Source: Paractinoplanes brasiliensis (GTDB taxonomy: Bacteria; Actinomycetota; Actinomycetes; Mycobacteriales; Micromonosporaceae). From it: DNA of 64,000 nt. The notes beneath the pieces were generated by a model. It made no database searches. It saw only the letters and a list, made by a program, of their open reading frames with translations, and was not told the origin of the DNA. Every line of letters begins with the position of its first letter. Within the stretch, counting starts at the first letter, position 1. Location: positions 930,001 to 994,000 of the forward strand of contig NZ_SNWR01000002.1 of assembly GCF_004362215.1 (NCBI RefSeq), read 5' to 3'. The position numbers and the translations under genes were made by a program. This document shows, piece by piece, positions 1 to 7,516 of this stretch.

Positions 1-409
1 TGCCCTCTTCCCCCAGGTGCATGCCCGGGCTGTGGACGCGCGCGTTCCGCAGATGGATGTAGCGGGTCGGAGCCATCAGCGCCGAATACTGCCGGTGTGT
101 GATCTCCCCACCGGTGTCCCGGATCCGGACGGCGTCGTGGGCCAGGTCCGACTGTTCCTTGACATGCTCGGCCGTGCCCACATAAAAGGCGTCCTCGTGG
201 TCGTTGAGCTCGCTGACCTCGGCGAACCACTGCCACTGGGGGATCAGCTCCCCGCTGACCAGCAGCCCGTGCACGGTCAGGCTCAACGGCACACCCGGGT
301 CGACGGCCTCGGTGAGCCGGTCCATCTGCGCCACGTACGTACCGAGCACACCGTCCGGCTCGGCCCAGCTGACCTGGGGCGCGGCGCCCTCAAGCATCGG
401 ATCCAGCAT
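1..409 (-). CDS. GvpU-like gas vesicle accessory protein (partial, C-terminus outside window)
   Basis: About 136 codons are visible; the gene runs off the left edge, so the C-terminus is missing. The translation has a segment SLTVHGLLVSGELI near residues 42-55 and the segment YIHLRNARVHSPG near residues 118-130. Both resemble Bacillus GvpU, where a hydrophobic NGxxVSGxxI strand is followed later by a FIHLKN strand. GvpU is an accessory protein that modulates gas vesicle assembly or clustering. I chose the ATG at 409; a second ATG at 397 is possible. Whether a gvp cluster lies beyond the left edge cannot be seen. The alternative is an unrelated small actinobacterial beta-rich protein. Confidence 0.5.
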   Translation of the reverse strand, partial: MLDPMLEGAAPQVSWAEPDGVLGTYVAQMDRLTEAVDPGVPLSLTVHGLLVSGELIPQWQWFAEVSELNDHEDAFYVGTAEHVKEQSDLAHDAVRIRDTGGEITHRQYSALMAPTRYIHLRNARVHSPGMHLGEEG

Positions 410-522
410 GAGTCAACCCTATGATCCGCTTCCCCGTCGACGGGCCGTTATCGCCGGTTTCGCCCTGCCGTCGCCTGGCCGCTCGTCCGGGGCGCAGGCC
501 GATCACGCCGTGCTGTTCGTTC

Positions 523-685
523 CGTTTCGTGCTGCCGTGTCGTGCTGCCGTGTCGTTCTGTCGCGTTGTTCTGTCGCGTCTTCCTGTCGCGTCCTTCTGT
601 CGCGTCTTCCTGTCACGTCGTGCTGTCGCGTCGTTCTGTCGTGCCTTCCAGTCGCGCCTTCCCGTCGCCTCGTTCTGCCGCGAGG
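523..685. repeat. 13-bp minisatellite
   Basis: A tandem array of about a dozen degenerate 13-bp units of the type TGTCGCGTCTTCC fills most of the 330-bp gap between the GvpU-like gene and the YjbR gene. The period is not a multiple of three and I see no gene in the gap. The upstream part (410-522) shows nothing recognisable. Confidence 0.8.
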
Positions 686-738
686 GCGGGTTACGCCGGG
701 CTGCTGATATCGGACATGGTGCAGCTCCGACGCGCGGG

Positions 739-1158
739 TCATTCCTGTGCGCGGGCCAGCCACGCCTTGACCGCTCGTTTCGGCGCCCGGGCGAGCCACG
801 CGTCCTGTACGATCTCGGCCAGCTCACCCCGGCTGAGCCGCCCGATGTCGCGGCCCAGCACCAGCACGGCCCGATACCCGTTCCAGTGCGGCGTGGTGAA
901 GAACGGCGTGCTCTCATCCCGCACGAGAGCCTGCTTGTCCTCCTCCGACTCGACGTGAAACGCAATCACATCGGTGTACAGCTCGCCCGTCTCCGGGTCG
1001 AACGCATCTTTCCGGGGCCCGCGAAAGAAGACGAACGCCTTACCCCCGACCGAAAAGCCGGGATAGTCGCCCTCGCTGACCACCACATCAGGCATGGCCA
1101 GAGCCAACGCCCGCACATCCTCAACCCGAGCCGCCCGCTCGTCGTCAGTGGACACCAC
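739..1158 (-). CDS. MmcQ/YjbR family protein
   Basis: This 139-residue protein matches the MmcQ/YjbR family (a CyaY-like alpha/beta fold of unknown biochemical role, often called DNA-binding). Typical features are the N-terminal helix RVEDVRALALAMPDVVVSE, the strand GFSVGGKAFVFFR, and the C-terminal block GRLSRGELAEIVQDAWLARAPKR, in which the W-x-x-x-APKR motif is diagnostic. The length is normal and the start is the ATG at 1158. The 5' side opens directly into a 32-bp tandem array, so its promoter would lie in or before the repeats. No functional partner is apparent. Confidence 0.85.
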   Translation of the reverse strand: MVSTDDERAARVEDVRALALAMPDVVVSEGDYPGFSVGGKAFVFFRGPRKDAFDPETGELYTDVIAFHVESEEDKQALVRDESTPFFTTPHWNGYRAVLVLGRDIGRLSRGELAEIVQDAWLARAPKRAVKAWLARAQE

Positions 1159-1194
1159 AACACCCTAATCCCCGCCCGGGAAATGGACCGCCCC

Positions 1195-1490
1195 CAACCC
1201 GAGCACGGTCCGCTCACGACCGCAGCGATCCCGAGCACGGTCCGTTGACGAACGCCCCCGACCCGAGCGCGGTCCGTTGACGACCGCAGCGATCCCGAGC
1301 ACGGTCCGTTGACGAACGCCCCCGACCCGAGCATGGTCCGTTGACGACCGCAGCGATCCCGAGCACGGTCCGTTGACGAACGCCCCCGACCCGAGCGCGG
1401 TCCGCTGACGAACGCAGCGATCCCGAACACGGCCCGCTGACGAACGCAGCGATCCCGAACGCGGCCCGCTCACGACCGCAGCCATCCCGA
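1195..1490. repeat. 32-bp tandem array with alternating variants
   Basis: About nine units of 32 bp occupy the region directly upstream of the YjbR gene. Two variants alternate, one containing GACCGCAGCGATCCCGAGC and one containing GAACGCCCCCGACCCGAGC, giving a 64-bp higher-order period. Each unit ends in CGGTCCGTTG or a close variant. There are no unique spacers, so this is not CRISPR. Confidence 0.85.
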
Positions 1491-1565
1491 ATGATCGACC
1501 CCTCCCACTCGCCCCGCTCATGACCGACGAAGCGACTGACATCCGCGCCGCCCTCCTCACGCTGC

Positions 1566-1750
1566 TGGCCGCCGCTCGTGGGCCGATCGCTGGCTGTGTG
1601 GCGGCCGCTGGCCGTGTGCCGATCGTTGGCTTTGTGGCCGCCGCTGGCCGTGTGCCGGCCGGCGCTCGTGTGCTGCTTGCTGGCTGTGTGGCGATCGCCG
1701 CTCGTATGCTGCTCGCTGGCCGTTTGCCGACCGCTGCTCGTCCTGGCCGC
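1566..1750. repeat. 18-bp minisatellite
   Basis: Roughly ten degenerate 18-bp units of the type CGATCGCTGGCTGTGTGG follow one another. A long open frame crosses this array and the 32-bp array on the minus strand (1165-1884), but it is mostly repeat translation and I do not call it a gene. The interval 1750-2180 holds no recognisable gene; it has noticeably lower GC around 1950-2120. Confidence 0.75.
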
Positions 1751-2183
1751 CGGCCGTGTCCTGGCCGTTGCTGGACCGCCGGCGCTGCCAGCCGGACCGT
1801 CAGCTCTCGGGCCACGTCGTCGCGCAGATCCCACACGCTCAAAATGTCAGCAGCGTCACGGCCCAGACCCTGTGGACAACCCATTTCCGTCCCACCGGAT
1901 GGCGTAATTTATGGCCAGCCCCCTGGGTGGGCGGGGAGGGCCCAGTAAGAAAAGATCAATTACTCCTGGACCTCGTCAGCCAGGTGGAGACTCGTGCTTT
2001 TGGCTTGCTCTGACCTTGACCACAGAATGATGAGTTGCAGCGAGCCGAAGCCTGATTACGGCATTGAGTGTCACCGTAACCACAACCAAAGAGTGCCCAC
2101 ACTTCTTCATTAAAATGCAACGAGCGCATGCCTGCCGCCACGCCGGACGAACACGGTTTTGACGGCCGCTGTCCTCACCCCCT

Positions 2184-2591
2184 TTCCCGGGGCGGGCAGC
2201 GCGACCCAGATCGCCGGTGGCCTTGACGCCGAGGGTTGCGCGTTTGTCATCACGACTTCGTCGGGCGGGAGCCGTGATGCCGATTGGCGATGCGGCCCCT
2301 GACGCTGGCGTGACCACCTTTCCCGGGGCGGGCAGCGCGACCCAGATCGCCGGTGGCCCTGGCGCCGAGGGTTGCGCGTTTGTCATCACGACTTCGTCGG
2401 GCGGGAGCCGTGATGCCGATTGGCGATGCGGCCCCTGACGCTGGCGTGACCACCTTTCCCGGGGCGGGCAGCGCGACCCAGCTCGCCGGTGGCCTTGACG
2501 CCGAGGGTTGCGCGTTTGTCATCACGACTTCGTCGGGCGGGAGCCGTGATGCCGATCGGCGGTGCAGCCCCTGACCCCGGCTTGGTGACCG
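2184..2591. repeat. 136-bp direct repeat, three copies
   Basis: Three consecutive copies of a 136-bp unit are nearly identical; the word TTCCCGGGGCGGGCAG recurs at 2184, 2320 and 2456. The array covers the 3' end of the open frame of the small-protein gene that starts at 3542. A 136-bp period shifts the frame at each copy, so the unit is unlikely to be selected as protein. Confidence 0.9.
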
Positions 2592-3542
2592 CGGGCGGGC
2601 GCTCATGGTTTTGGTAAGGGGGTCGTTGAAAGCGGCGCCGGCTGGGGACACGTATCTGCGGGTGGAGGTTCTGCGGGGTGCTCCCCCGCGGACGCATGTG
2701 GATCTGCATGTGGACCATGTGGGGGCGGGCGGCCGAGGTGGTGGGCCTGAGGGCTTGGACGAACGGCGCCCAGGCTTGTACTGGGCGGTCGTGTTGCTGG
2801 TTCGGCAGCTCGGGCCCGTCACGGGGGCGAATAGAATCCAGCCCTCGAGTCTGGGATTGCGGTGGTAAGGCCGAATTGACCATCGGATCAGGTTGTGGGA
2901 CGCGCGGGCAGTTGGGTGCGCGGTTGTCGGTGGTGACCTGGGCTCGGCGGTTGGTTCGCGGTTGTGGATGCGCGGGCGGGTTGGGCACCGGGCGCTTGGT
3001 TGTCGGTGGTGAGGCTGGTCTGGTGGTTGGTCCGCCGTGCTGGGTGCGCCGGCGGCTCTCGTCGCGAGACGGTGGGACTGGGACTGGGACTGCGCGCGCC
3101 ACGCTGGTGGGTTTATGGGGGCTGTCCGGGCTTGTGGGCTCGTCGGTCGGCTTGAAGTCGGCAGCGTGCGGGGCGAAGTGGCTCGCGGGCTTGGCGTCGG
3201 AGGACGTGGAACTGGGCGGCCTGTGGGGCGACGCGTGGCCGTGGGCCGGCTGAGAGCGGGCGATGGCTGGGCGGCAGCGCGTCCGCTTCGGGTGGGGACT
3301 CGAGCTGGTGGCCGGCTCGGAGCGGCGGGGAGCGCGGGACTGATGACGGAATCCGGCGACCGTTGTTTGCCGCTTTCGCTGAGGTGGCGTAGCTTTTCGG
3401 CGTGTCGGCGGCGTAATCCCCAGTCGCGTTGTCGCTTGTGTATCCGCCGGAACTCGTCCATTTCCGGGGAGTAGTTTCGCGCCCGGGTCCGGTCGCGCAT
3501 GGCGGCGGTTTCGGCGCGAGTGAACAATGACAACTGGCCCAT
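2250..3542 (-). CDS. Conserved actinobacterial small-protein head with long Pro/Arg/Ser-rich repeat-derived tail
   Basis: Only the first 55 or so residues look conserved: MGQLSLFTRAETAAMRDRT, then ARNYSPEMDEFRRIHKRQR and WGLRRRHAEKLRHL. From memory, heads of this type occur in small uncharacterised actinobacterial proteins. I do not know a function. The remaining 370 residues are low-complexity, proline-, arginine- and serine-rich, and the last part is translated from the 136-bp repeats, so the true gene may end much earlier. The start is the ATG at 3542; a GTG at 3560 is an alternative. The head is highly charged and probably helical. The tail may be an accreted extension or non-coding. Confidence 0.5.
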   Translation of the reverse strand: MGQLSLFTRAETAAMRDRTRARNYSPEMDEFRRIHKRQRDWGLRRRHAEKLRHLSESGKQRSPDSVISPALPAAPSRPPARVPTRSGRAAAQPSPALSRPTATRRPTGRPVPRPPTPSPRATSPRTLPTSSRPTSPQARTAPINPPAWRAQSQSQSHRLATRAAGAPSTADQPPDQPHHRQPSARCPTRPRIHNREPTAEPRSPPTTAHPTARASHNLIRWSIRPYHRNPRLEGWILFAPVTGPSCRTSNTTAQYKPGRRSSKPSGPPPRPPAPTWSTCRSTCVRGGAPRRTSTRRYVSPAGAAFNDPLTKTMSARPRSPSRGQGLHRRSASRLPPDEVVMTNAQPSASRPPASWVALPAPGKVVTPASGAASPIGITAPARRSRDDKRATLGARATGDLGRAARPGKGGHASVRGRIANRHHGSRPTKS

Positions 3543-3783
3543 GCATGAATTGTCTCGCACCGTGGAGCTCGAATGTCAGTACTCGATCATGCCATATTGG
3601 ATAGGCGGATTGTCGGCGACTGTTTACGAACGCGTCGATCATAAGGGGACATCCTGTCTCGTGCCGCGTCGAAAAACGGCAGATCGAAGGCGGCAACGAA
3701 CCGGGAAGGGATGCCGACCCGAGTTTTTGCGTCGGGTGATGCAGCCCCGCTGCGTACGGGTCAGCGTTGTGTAACCGGGGAAC

Positions 3784-3990
3784 GTGAACGAGGAGCTCGC
3801 CTCACACACCCGCGAGGAGCTGCGCGCCGGGGCTCGATCGCAGGTCGCGATGATCGAGCGGCTGCGGCCGGAGGGCATTGCCGACGCCGTCGCTTTCATC
3901 GTCACCAGCAGGCGCCGGGTCGCCGTCGGCGAGGTGTTCGTCCGGGCAGCCAACCAGAGCTGGGAGACGGCTTGGGTTGCGGGCCGGAGC
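3784..3990 (+). pseudogene. C-terminal remnant of a short-chain dehydrogenase/reductase
   Basis: The translation reads ...EELASHTREELRAG, then RLRPEGIADAVAFIVTSRRR and VAVGEVFVRAANQSW. This is the C-terminus of a classical SDR, where a LxPEDVADAV helix is followed by a strand ending in VxVxEVxVRPxxQ. The Rossmann fold, the TGxxxGxG motif and the YxxxK site are all absent. The upstream 170 bases (3600-3780) hold no SDR sequence in any frame I could read. The fragment runs into the degenerate repeats from about 3995. It is best read as a decayed gene whose 5' part was lost. Confidence 0.6.
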
Positions 3991-3994
3991 CGGC

Positions 3995-4345
3995 AAAAGG
4001 GTGCCAGAGTCGGTGAAAAGGTGCCAGCGTCGGCAGAACGGTGCTAGATCCAGGCAAAATGGCCGGAACCAGAGAAAATGGCCGGTAATAGCAAGAATAT
4101 GGCTGGAGACAGCGAAAGCGTCCCGAGTCGGCAGAAAAGGTGCCGGACCTGGCAGGAAGCGCAGGCTACTGGGCAGGGCCGGTAGAAAAGGGGCCGGAGC
4201 TGGCAGGAAGCGCAGGCTACTGGGCAGAGCCGGTAGAAAAGGTGCCGGAGCTGGCAGGAAGCGCAGGCTACTGGGCAGAGCCGGTAGAAAAGGGGCCGGA
4301 GCCGGCAGGAAGCGCAGGCTACTGGGCAGAGGCGGCAGAAAGCGG
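3995..4345. repeat. Degenerate ~20-bp repeats merging into a 51-bp array derived from the DUF2332 gene 3' end
   Basis: The left half carries degenerate units around the word GTCGGCAGAAAAGGTGCC. From about 4140 there are four 51-bp units, each containing GCAGGCTACTGGGCAGAG. The rightmost unit is the actual 3' end and stop codon of the DUF2332 gene (4319). The other copies therefore look like tandem duplicates of that gene's terminus. Confidence 0.8.
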
Positions 4346-5278
4346 CCCGAACCAGCTCAGACTCCGGCCATGGCCCTCGGTCCAGGCCAGCGGCGTACCG
4401 TCCAGCGAGAGCACGTTCTTGTGCCGCCCGTCACCCGGCGGCGGCGTGGGGTGACCGAAGATCTCCGGATCCTCCACCGCCAGCCAATGCCCCGGCAGCG
4501 TGCCGACCAGCGCGGCGAACGCGGCCCGTCGTTCCGGCGGAACCTGGTACAGCACCGACGTGTGGAAGACCACCAGGGTCGCGTCCGGGGGCGCCGAGGC
4601 GGCCAGGGCCGGCAGATCCTCGACCAGGTCCCCGCGGACGAGCCGGGGCGGGTCGGCCGCGGCGATTGAGGCGGCGGCCGCCAGGTTGGAGCGGCGACGG
4701 TGGTGTTCCGGCCAGATCAGCGCCTCCAGCCAGGCCCGGTCGCCGGGGTCGGTGATCGTCAGCGGGTTCAGGTCGAGGCCGGCCCGCCAGACCACGGTGG
4801 GCAGCGTGGCCGGTGGTGTGCGGCCGGTCAGGTGGCAGGTGAGGACGGGCCCGGAACTGCCCAGCCGGGTGCCGTCGTAGTCGTAGGAGTAACGGTCCGG
4901 GTAGAGGTTCAGGCCGGCCGAGGCGCCGGCCTCCAGCAGGGCCAGCGGCTGGGGGAGGGCGCTCAGCACCGGCAGGAGCAGGGCGGAACGGCCGATCTCG
5001 TTGGTTTGGGTGGCGCGGCGGCGCAGTTCCGGCTCGATGTCCGTCCAGCGTTTGGTCACGTACGCGCGAAAGGCTGGGAAGCCGGTGACGGGACCGCCCA
5101 GCAGGCGGACGACCGCGAGCAGCAGGTTGGGCTGGCGTTTGGGATGGGGGAGGGTGTCGAGCAGGGCGAGCAGTTCGTCGTCCTCGGCGACCTCACGGGC
5201 CAGACGCTCGTAGGCGGGGGAGCTGCCCCGCGCCTGGCGTTCCGCGAAGTCGAGGTACCAGTCAGCGGTGGTGATCAT
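4319..5278 (-). CDS. DUF2332 family protein
   Basis: This 319-residue protein matches the DUF2332 family of actinobacteria and proteobacteria, whose role is unknown. The fold resembles a methyltransferase-like alpha/beta protein. Characteristic parts are the N-terminal helix WYLDFAERQARGSSPAYERL, the LLEAGASAGLNLYPDRY block near residues 122-138, and the C-terminal VVFHTSVLYQVPPERR and WLAVEDPE segments. Length and start (ATG 5278) are normal. The last six codons and the stop lie in a 51-bp unit that has been copied downstream, so the gene abuts its own satellite array. Confidence 0.85.
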   Translation of the reverse strand: MITTADWYLDFAERQARGSSPAYERLAREVAEDDELLALLDTLPHPKRQPNLLLAVVRLLGGPVTGFPAFRAYVTKRWTDIEPELRRRATQTNEIGRSALLLPVLSALPQPLALLEAGASAGLNLYPDRYSYDYDGTRLGSSGPVLTCHLTGRTPPATLPTVVWRAGLDLNPLTITDPGDRAWLEALIWPEHHRRRSNLAAAASIAAADPPRLVRGDLVEDLPALAASAPPDATLVVFHTSVLYQVPPERRAAFAALVGTLPGHWLAVEDPEIFGHPTPPPGDGRHKNVLSLDGTPLAWTEGHGRSLSWFGPLSAASAQ

Positions 5279-5384
5279 CCCGGCATGATCCCATCCGGTC
5301 CCATGTGCTCAACGGGAAAATCTGCTCATTGGGCAGGACTGACGGATGCTTGGTGTGCAACTGGCATTCTGGCGAAGAGATCTG

Positions 5385-6215
5385 TCAGGCCGCTCGGTTG
5401 TGGGGTCGGCTGAGCCCGGGGCTGCCCGGCCGCACGGGCAGCGTGAGCGTCTTGCCCCGGCCGATCGGGGTGATGCCGGTGAGCCCCTGCTGTTCGGCGC
5501 GGGTCACGAAGTCGGACAGCGGCGACTTCATGACCTGGTAGTCGTCGAAGTGGATCGGGACGGTGAGGGCGGGCCGGATCAGCCTCGTCAGCTCCACGCC
5601 GTGCCGGTCGTCCATGGTCAGCAGCAGGCCGGCGAGCCGGGTGCCGCCCAGGTGGATCAGCATCGCGTCGATGTCGCCGAAGCGCCGCGGCACCTGTTCG
5701 AGCACGTCGTGCATCAGCGTGTCGCCCGTGATGTAGACGCGGGTGGCCAGGCGCCCGTCGAGTTCGAGTTCGATGACCGAGCCCATCACGTCGGGCAACA
5801 GGCGGTTCACCACCCCGGGACCGTGCCGCCCCGGCACCGCGGTCACCCGCAGGCGCTGGCGGTCGCGCGTCCACTCGTGACACTCGAAGGGCGGCAGCCC
5901 GCGGGCGGACAGGAAACGCTTGCGGCGCAGTTTCCGGCTCGCCTGCGGGGTGGTCAGGATCGGCAGGGTCGGCTCCACCCATCGGCGGGCGGCCGGGTCG
6001 AAGTGGTCGCTGTGCAGGTGCGACAGCACGACGGCGTCGACGGTCACGCCGCTCAGGACGTCAAGGGCAGGATCCCGTACGCGTTTGGTCCACGCCCCGT
6101 ATCCCAGGTGGACACGGCTGCCCGCCGGCCCGAAAGCGGGATCGGTGAGCAGCGTGAACTGGCCCAGCCGCAGCAGGGTGGTGGCGTTGCCGACGAACGT
6201 GACACTGGCTTGCAT
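5385..6215 (-). CDS. MBL-fold metallo-hydrolase
   Basis: A 276-residue metallo-beta-lactamase-fold hydrolase of the UlaG/YtnP-like branch. The zinc motif HLHSDHFD is at residues 66-73. Further ligands are visible in PGRHGPG (about 150), in the TGDTLMHD segment that supplies the bridging aspartate, and in PIHFDDY near residue 225. There is no signal peptide, so it should act in the cytoplasm. Substrates of this branch (lactones, phosphodiesters or cyclic compounds) cannot be read from sequence. It ends 106 bp from the start of the DUF2332 gene and sits 9 bp downstream of the iron redox gene, so it may be co-transcribed with that gene. Confidence 0.85.
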   Translation of the reverse strand: MQASVTFVGNATTLLRLGQFTLLTDPAFGPAGSRVHLGYGAWTKRVRDPALDVLSGVTVDAVVLSHLHSDHFDPAARRWVEPTLPILTTPQASRKLRRKRFLSARGLPPFECHEWTRDRQRLRVTAVPGRHGPGVVNRLLPDVMGSVIELELDGRLATRVYITGDTLMHDVLEQVPRRFGDIDAMLIHLGGTRLAGLLLTMDDRHGVELTRLIRPALTVPIHFDDYQVMKSPLSDFVTRAEQQGLTGITPIGRGKTLTLPVRPGSPGLSRPHNRAA

Positions 6216-6224
6216 CGCTGACGA

Positions 6225-7220
6225 CTACCCGGCCAGCCCGGCCTCAACCGTCGCGGCCCGAAGCGATGACGTGTTGCGTTTCCACGCGTCCAGCACCCCG
6301 GTGGCCCACCACGCGTCGACCGCCAGCGCGCACTTGGCGCCGAACAGCACGTCGCCGGCGAGCCCGGGTTCGGCCGCCGCGAACGAGCCGCACATGTCGT
6401 GGGCGGCGATCTGCTCGTGCACCGCGTCCGCCTCCACGTGCTCGTCGTAGAACGCGGTCGCGTCCGGGTCCCCGCCGAGGCGGCGCAGCCCGTTCCCGTA
6501 CGCCCGGTTCGGCAGCGACGACGTCATCTCGTACGCGGCCAGGTGCCCGAGGATCATCGCGCGCCGCGCCCGGTGCAGCCCGAACAGCGACATCACGTTG
6601 TTGACCGCGAGGGTTCGAGCCCCCACCGAGTCGACGTAGGCGCCGTACGTGAGATCCAGGTCGAACCACCGCATGGTCTGCTTGAACAGCTCCTGGTGCA
6701 TCCGCCGCTCGACCCCGCCGCCGTACTCGTCGGCCTGGATCTCGATCAGCGCCGCCTTGGCCCGCCCGCCCAGCCGCGGGATGGCGAACGTGTGCGGGTC
6801 GGCCTCGCGCAGGTGGTAGATCGAGCGGTGGGTCACGAACTCCTGGAACTGCTCGTACGTGGCCCGGCCGCGCAGGTGCTTCGACAGCGCCGGCCCGTCG
6901 TCGGCCTCGACGATCTCGCACAGCCGCTCCGGCACCGAGGCCGGGTCGACGCCGTGCTCCGGGGGCCCGGCCATCTCGTACAGGTGATCAAGGAACCTCT
7001 GTTCAGCCGCGCTGCGCAGCCGCAGCATGCCCGGGTCCCATTCCCAGCGGTCGTCGACGCCGTCCCAGCCGCGGTAGGCCAGCTCGTAGCAGACGAACAG
7101 GGTCAGGTGCAGGTCCTCGTCGCCGTCGAAGCGGGCGAAGGCCGGAAGCTTGGCGGCCCGGCCGCTGAGCACGTCGATCAGGGCGGCGGAGACACGGCCG
7201 CGGGCCACGGGTAGTTGCAT
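6225..7220 (-). CDS. Iron-containing redox enzyme family protein (haem-oxygenase-like fold)
   Basis: This 331-residue protein belongs to the haem-oxygenase-like diiron family (Haem_oxygenas_2), a fold used by non-haem diiron oxidases and desaturases. Candidate iron ligands lie in QADEYGGGVERRMHQELF (about 178-195) and in FYDEHVEADAVHEQIAAHDM (about 262-281), which supply the repeated E/H/D residues typical of the family. It is divergent from a CDGSH iron-sulphur protein 63 bp away, a pairing I associate with this family in actinobacteria. The shared context suggests that the CDGSH protein donates electrons or iron. The substrate is unknown. Confidence 0.85.
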   Translation of the reverse strand: MQLPVARGRVSAALIDVLSGRAAKLPAFARFDGDEDLHLTLFVCYELAYRGWDGVDDRWEWDPGMLRLRSAAEQRFLDHLYEMAGPPEHGVDPASVPERLCEIVEADDGPALSKHLRGRATYEQFQEFVTHRSIYHLREADPHTFAIPRLGGRAKAALIEIQADEYGGGVERRMHQELFKQTMRWFDLDLTYGAYVDSVGARTLAVNNVMSLFGLHRARRAMILGHLAAYEMTSSLPNRAYGNGLRRLGGDPDATAFYDEHVEADAVHEQIAAHDMCGSFAAAEPGLAGDVLFGAKCALAVDAWWATGVLDAWKRNTSSLRAATVEAGLAG

Positions 7221-7283
7221 GGCAGCTGAACTTCCCTGCCGCGCGGCACGTAAACGATCTGTTTCAGCCGCAGCTCACCGGGC

Positions 7284-7511
7284 ATGCAGGCGGCCATGTC
7301 CGCGACGATTGTTCCCTACCCCGACGGCCCGCTCATCGTGCGGGGCGACTTCGAGATGCAGACCCCCGGCGGGGAGCCGATCGAACCCGGCCGCGGCACC
7401 ATCGCGTTGTGCCGGTGCGGCAAGTCGGCCACCAAGCCCTTCTGCGACGGCACCCACAAGGTGATCCGGTTCCACGCCGAGGCGGGACGGGAGACGCCGC
7501 CGCCGCGCTGA
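7284..7511 (+). CDS. CDGSH iron-sulphur domain protein
   Basis: A 75-residue protein with one CDGSH domain. The [2Fe-2S] ligands are complete: Cys43, Cys45, Cys54 and His58 in CRCGKSATKPFCDGTH. Such domains carry a redox-active 2Fe-2S cluster with three Cys and one His. The N-terminal strand PDGPLIVRGDFEM is typical of stand-alone bacterial members. It is divergent from the haem-oxygenase-like iron enzyme and convergent with the acyl-CoA synthetase gene, whose stop is 6 bp away. An internal ATG at 7296 is an alternative start. Confidence 0.92.
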   Translation: MQAAMSATIVPYPDGPLIVRGDFEMQTPGGEPIEPGRGTIALCRCGKSATKPFCDGTHKVIRFHAEAGRETPPPR

Positions 7512-7516
7512 GCGGG

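Noticed and set aside
1195..1490. CRISPR-like 32-bp periodicity
   Set aside because: Units are contiguous with no unique spacers, and two unit variants alternate. No cas gene is nearby.
1165..1884. 239-codon minus-strand frame starting MGCPQGLGRDAADILSVWDL
   Set aside because: The first 35 residues could be coding, but the rest is translation of the 18-bp and 32-bp arrays. No family was recognised, so I left it out as a gene.
1950..2160. Lower-GC patch with a 61-codon minus-strand frame
   Set aside because: No recognisable protein, no ribosome binding site and no insertion-sequence ends; the composition alone is not enough to call a transferred element.
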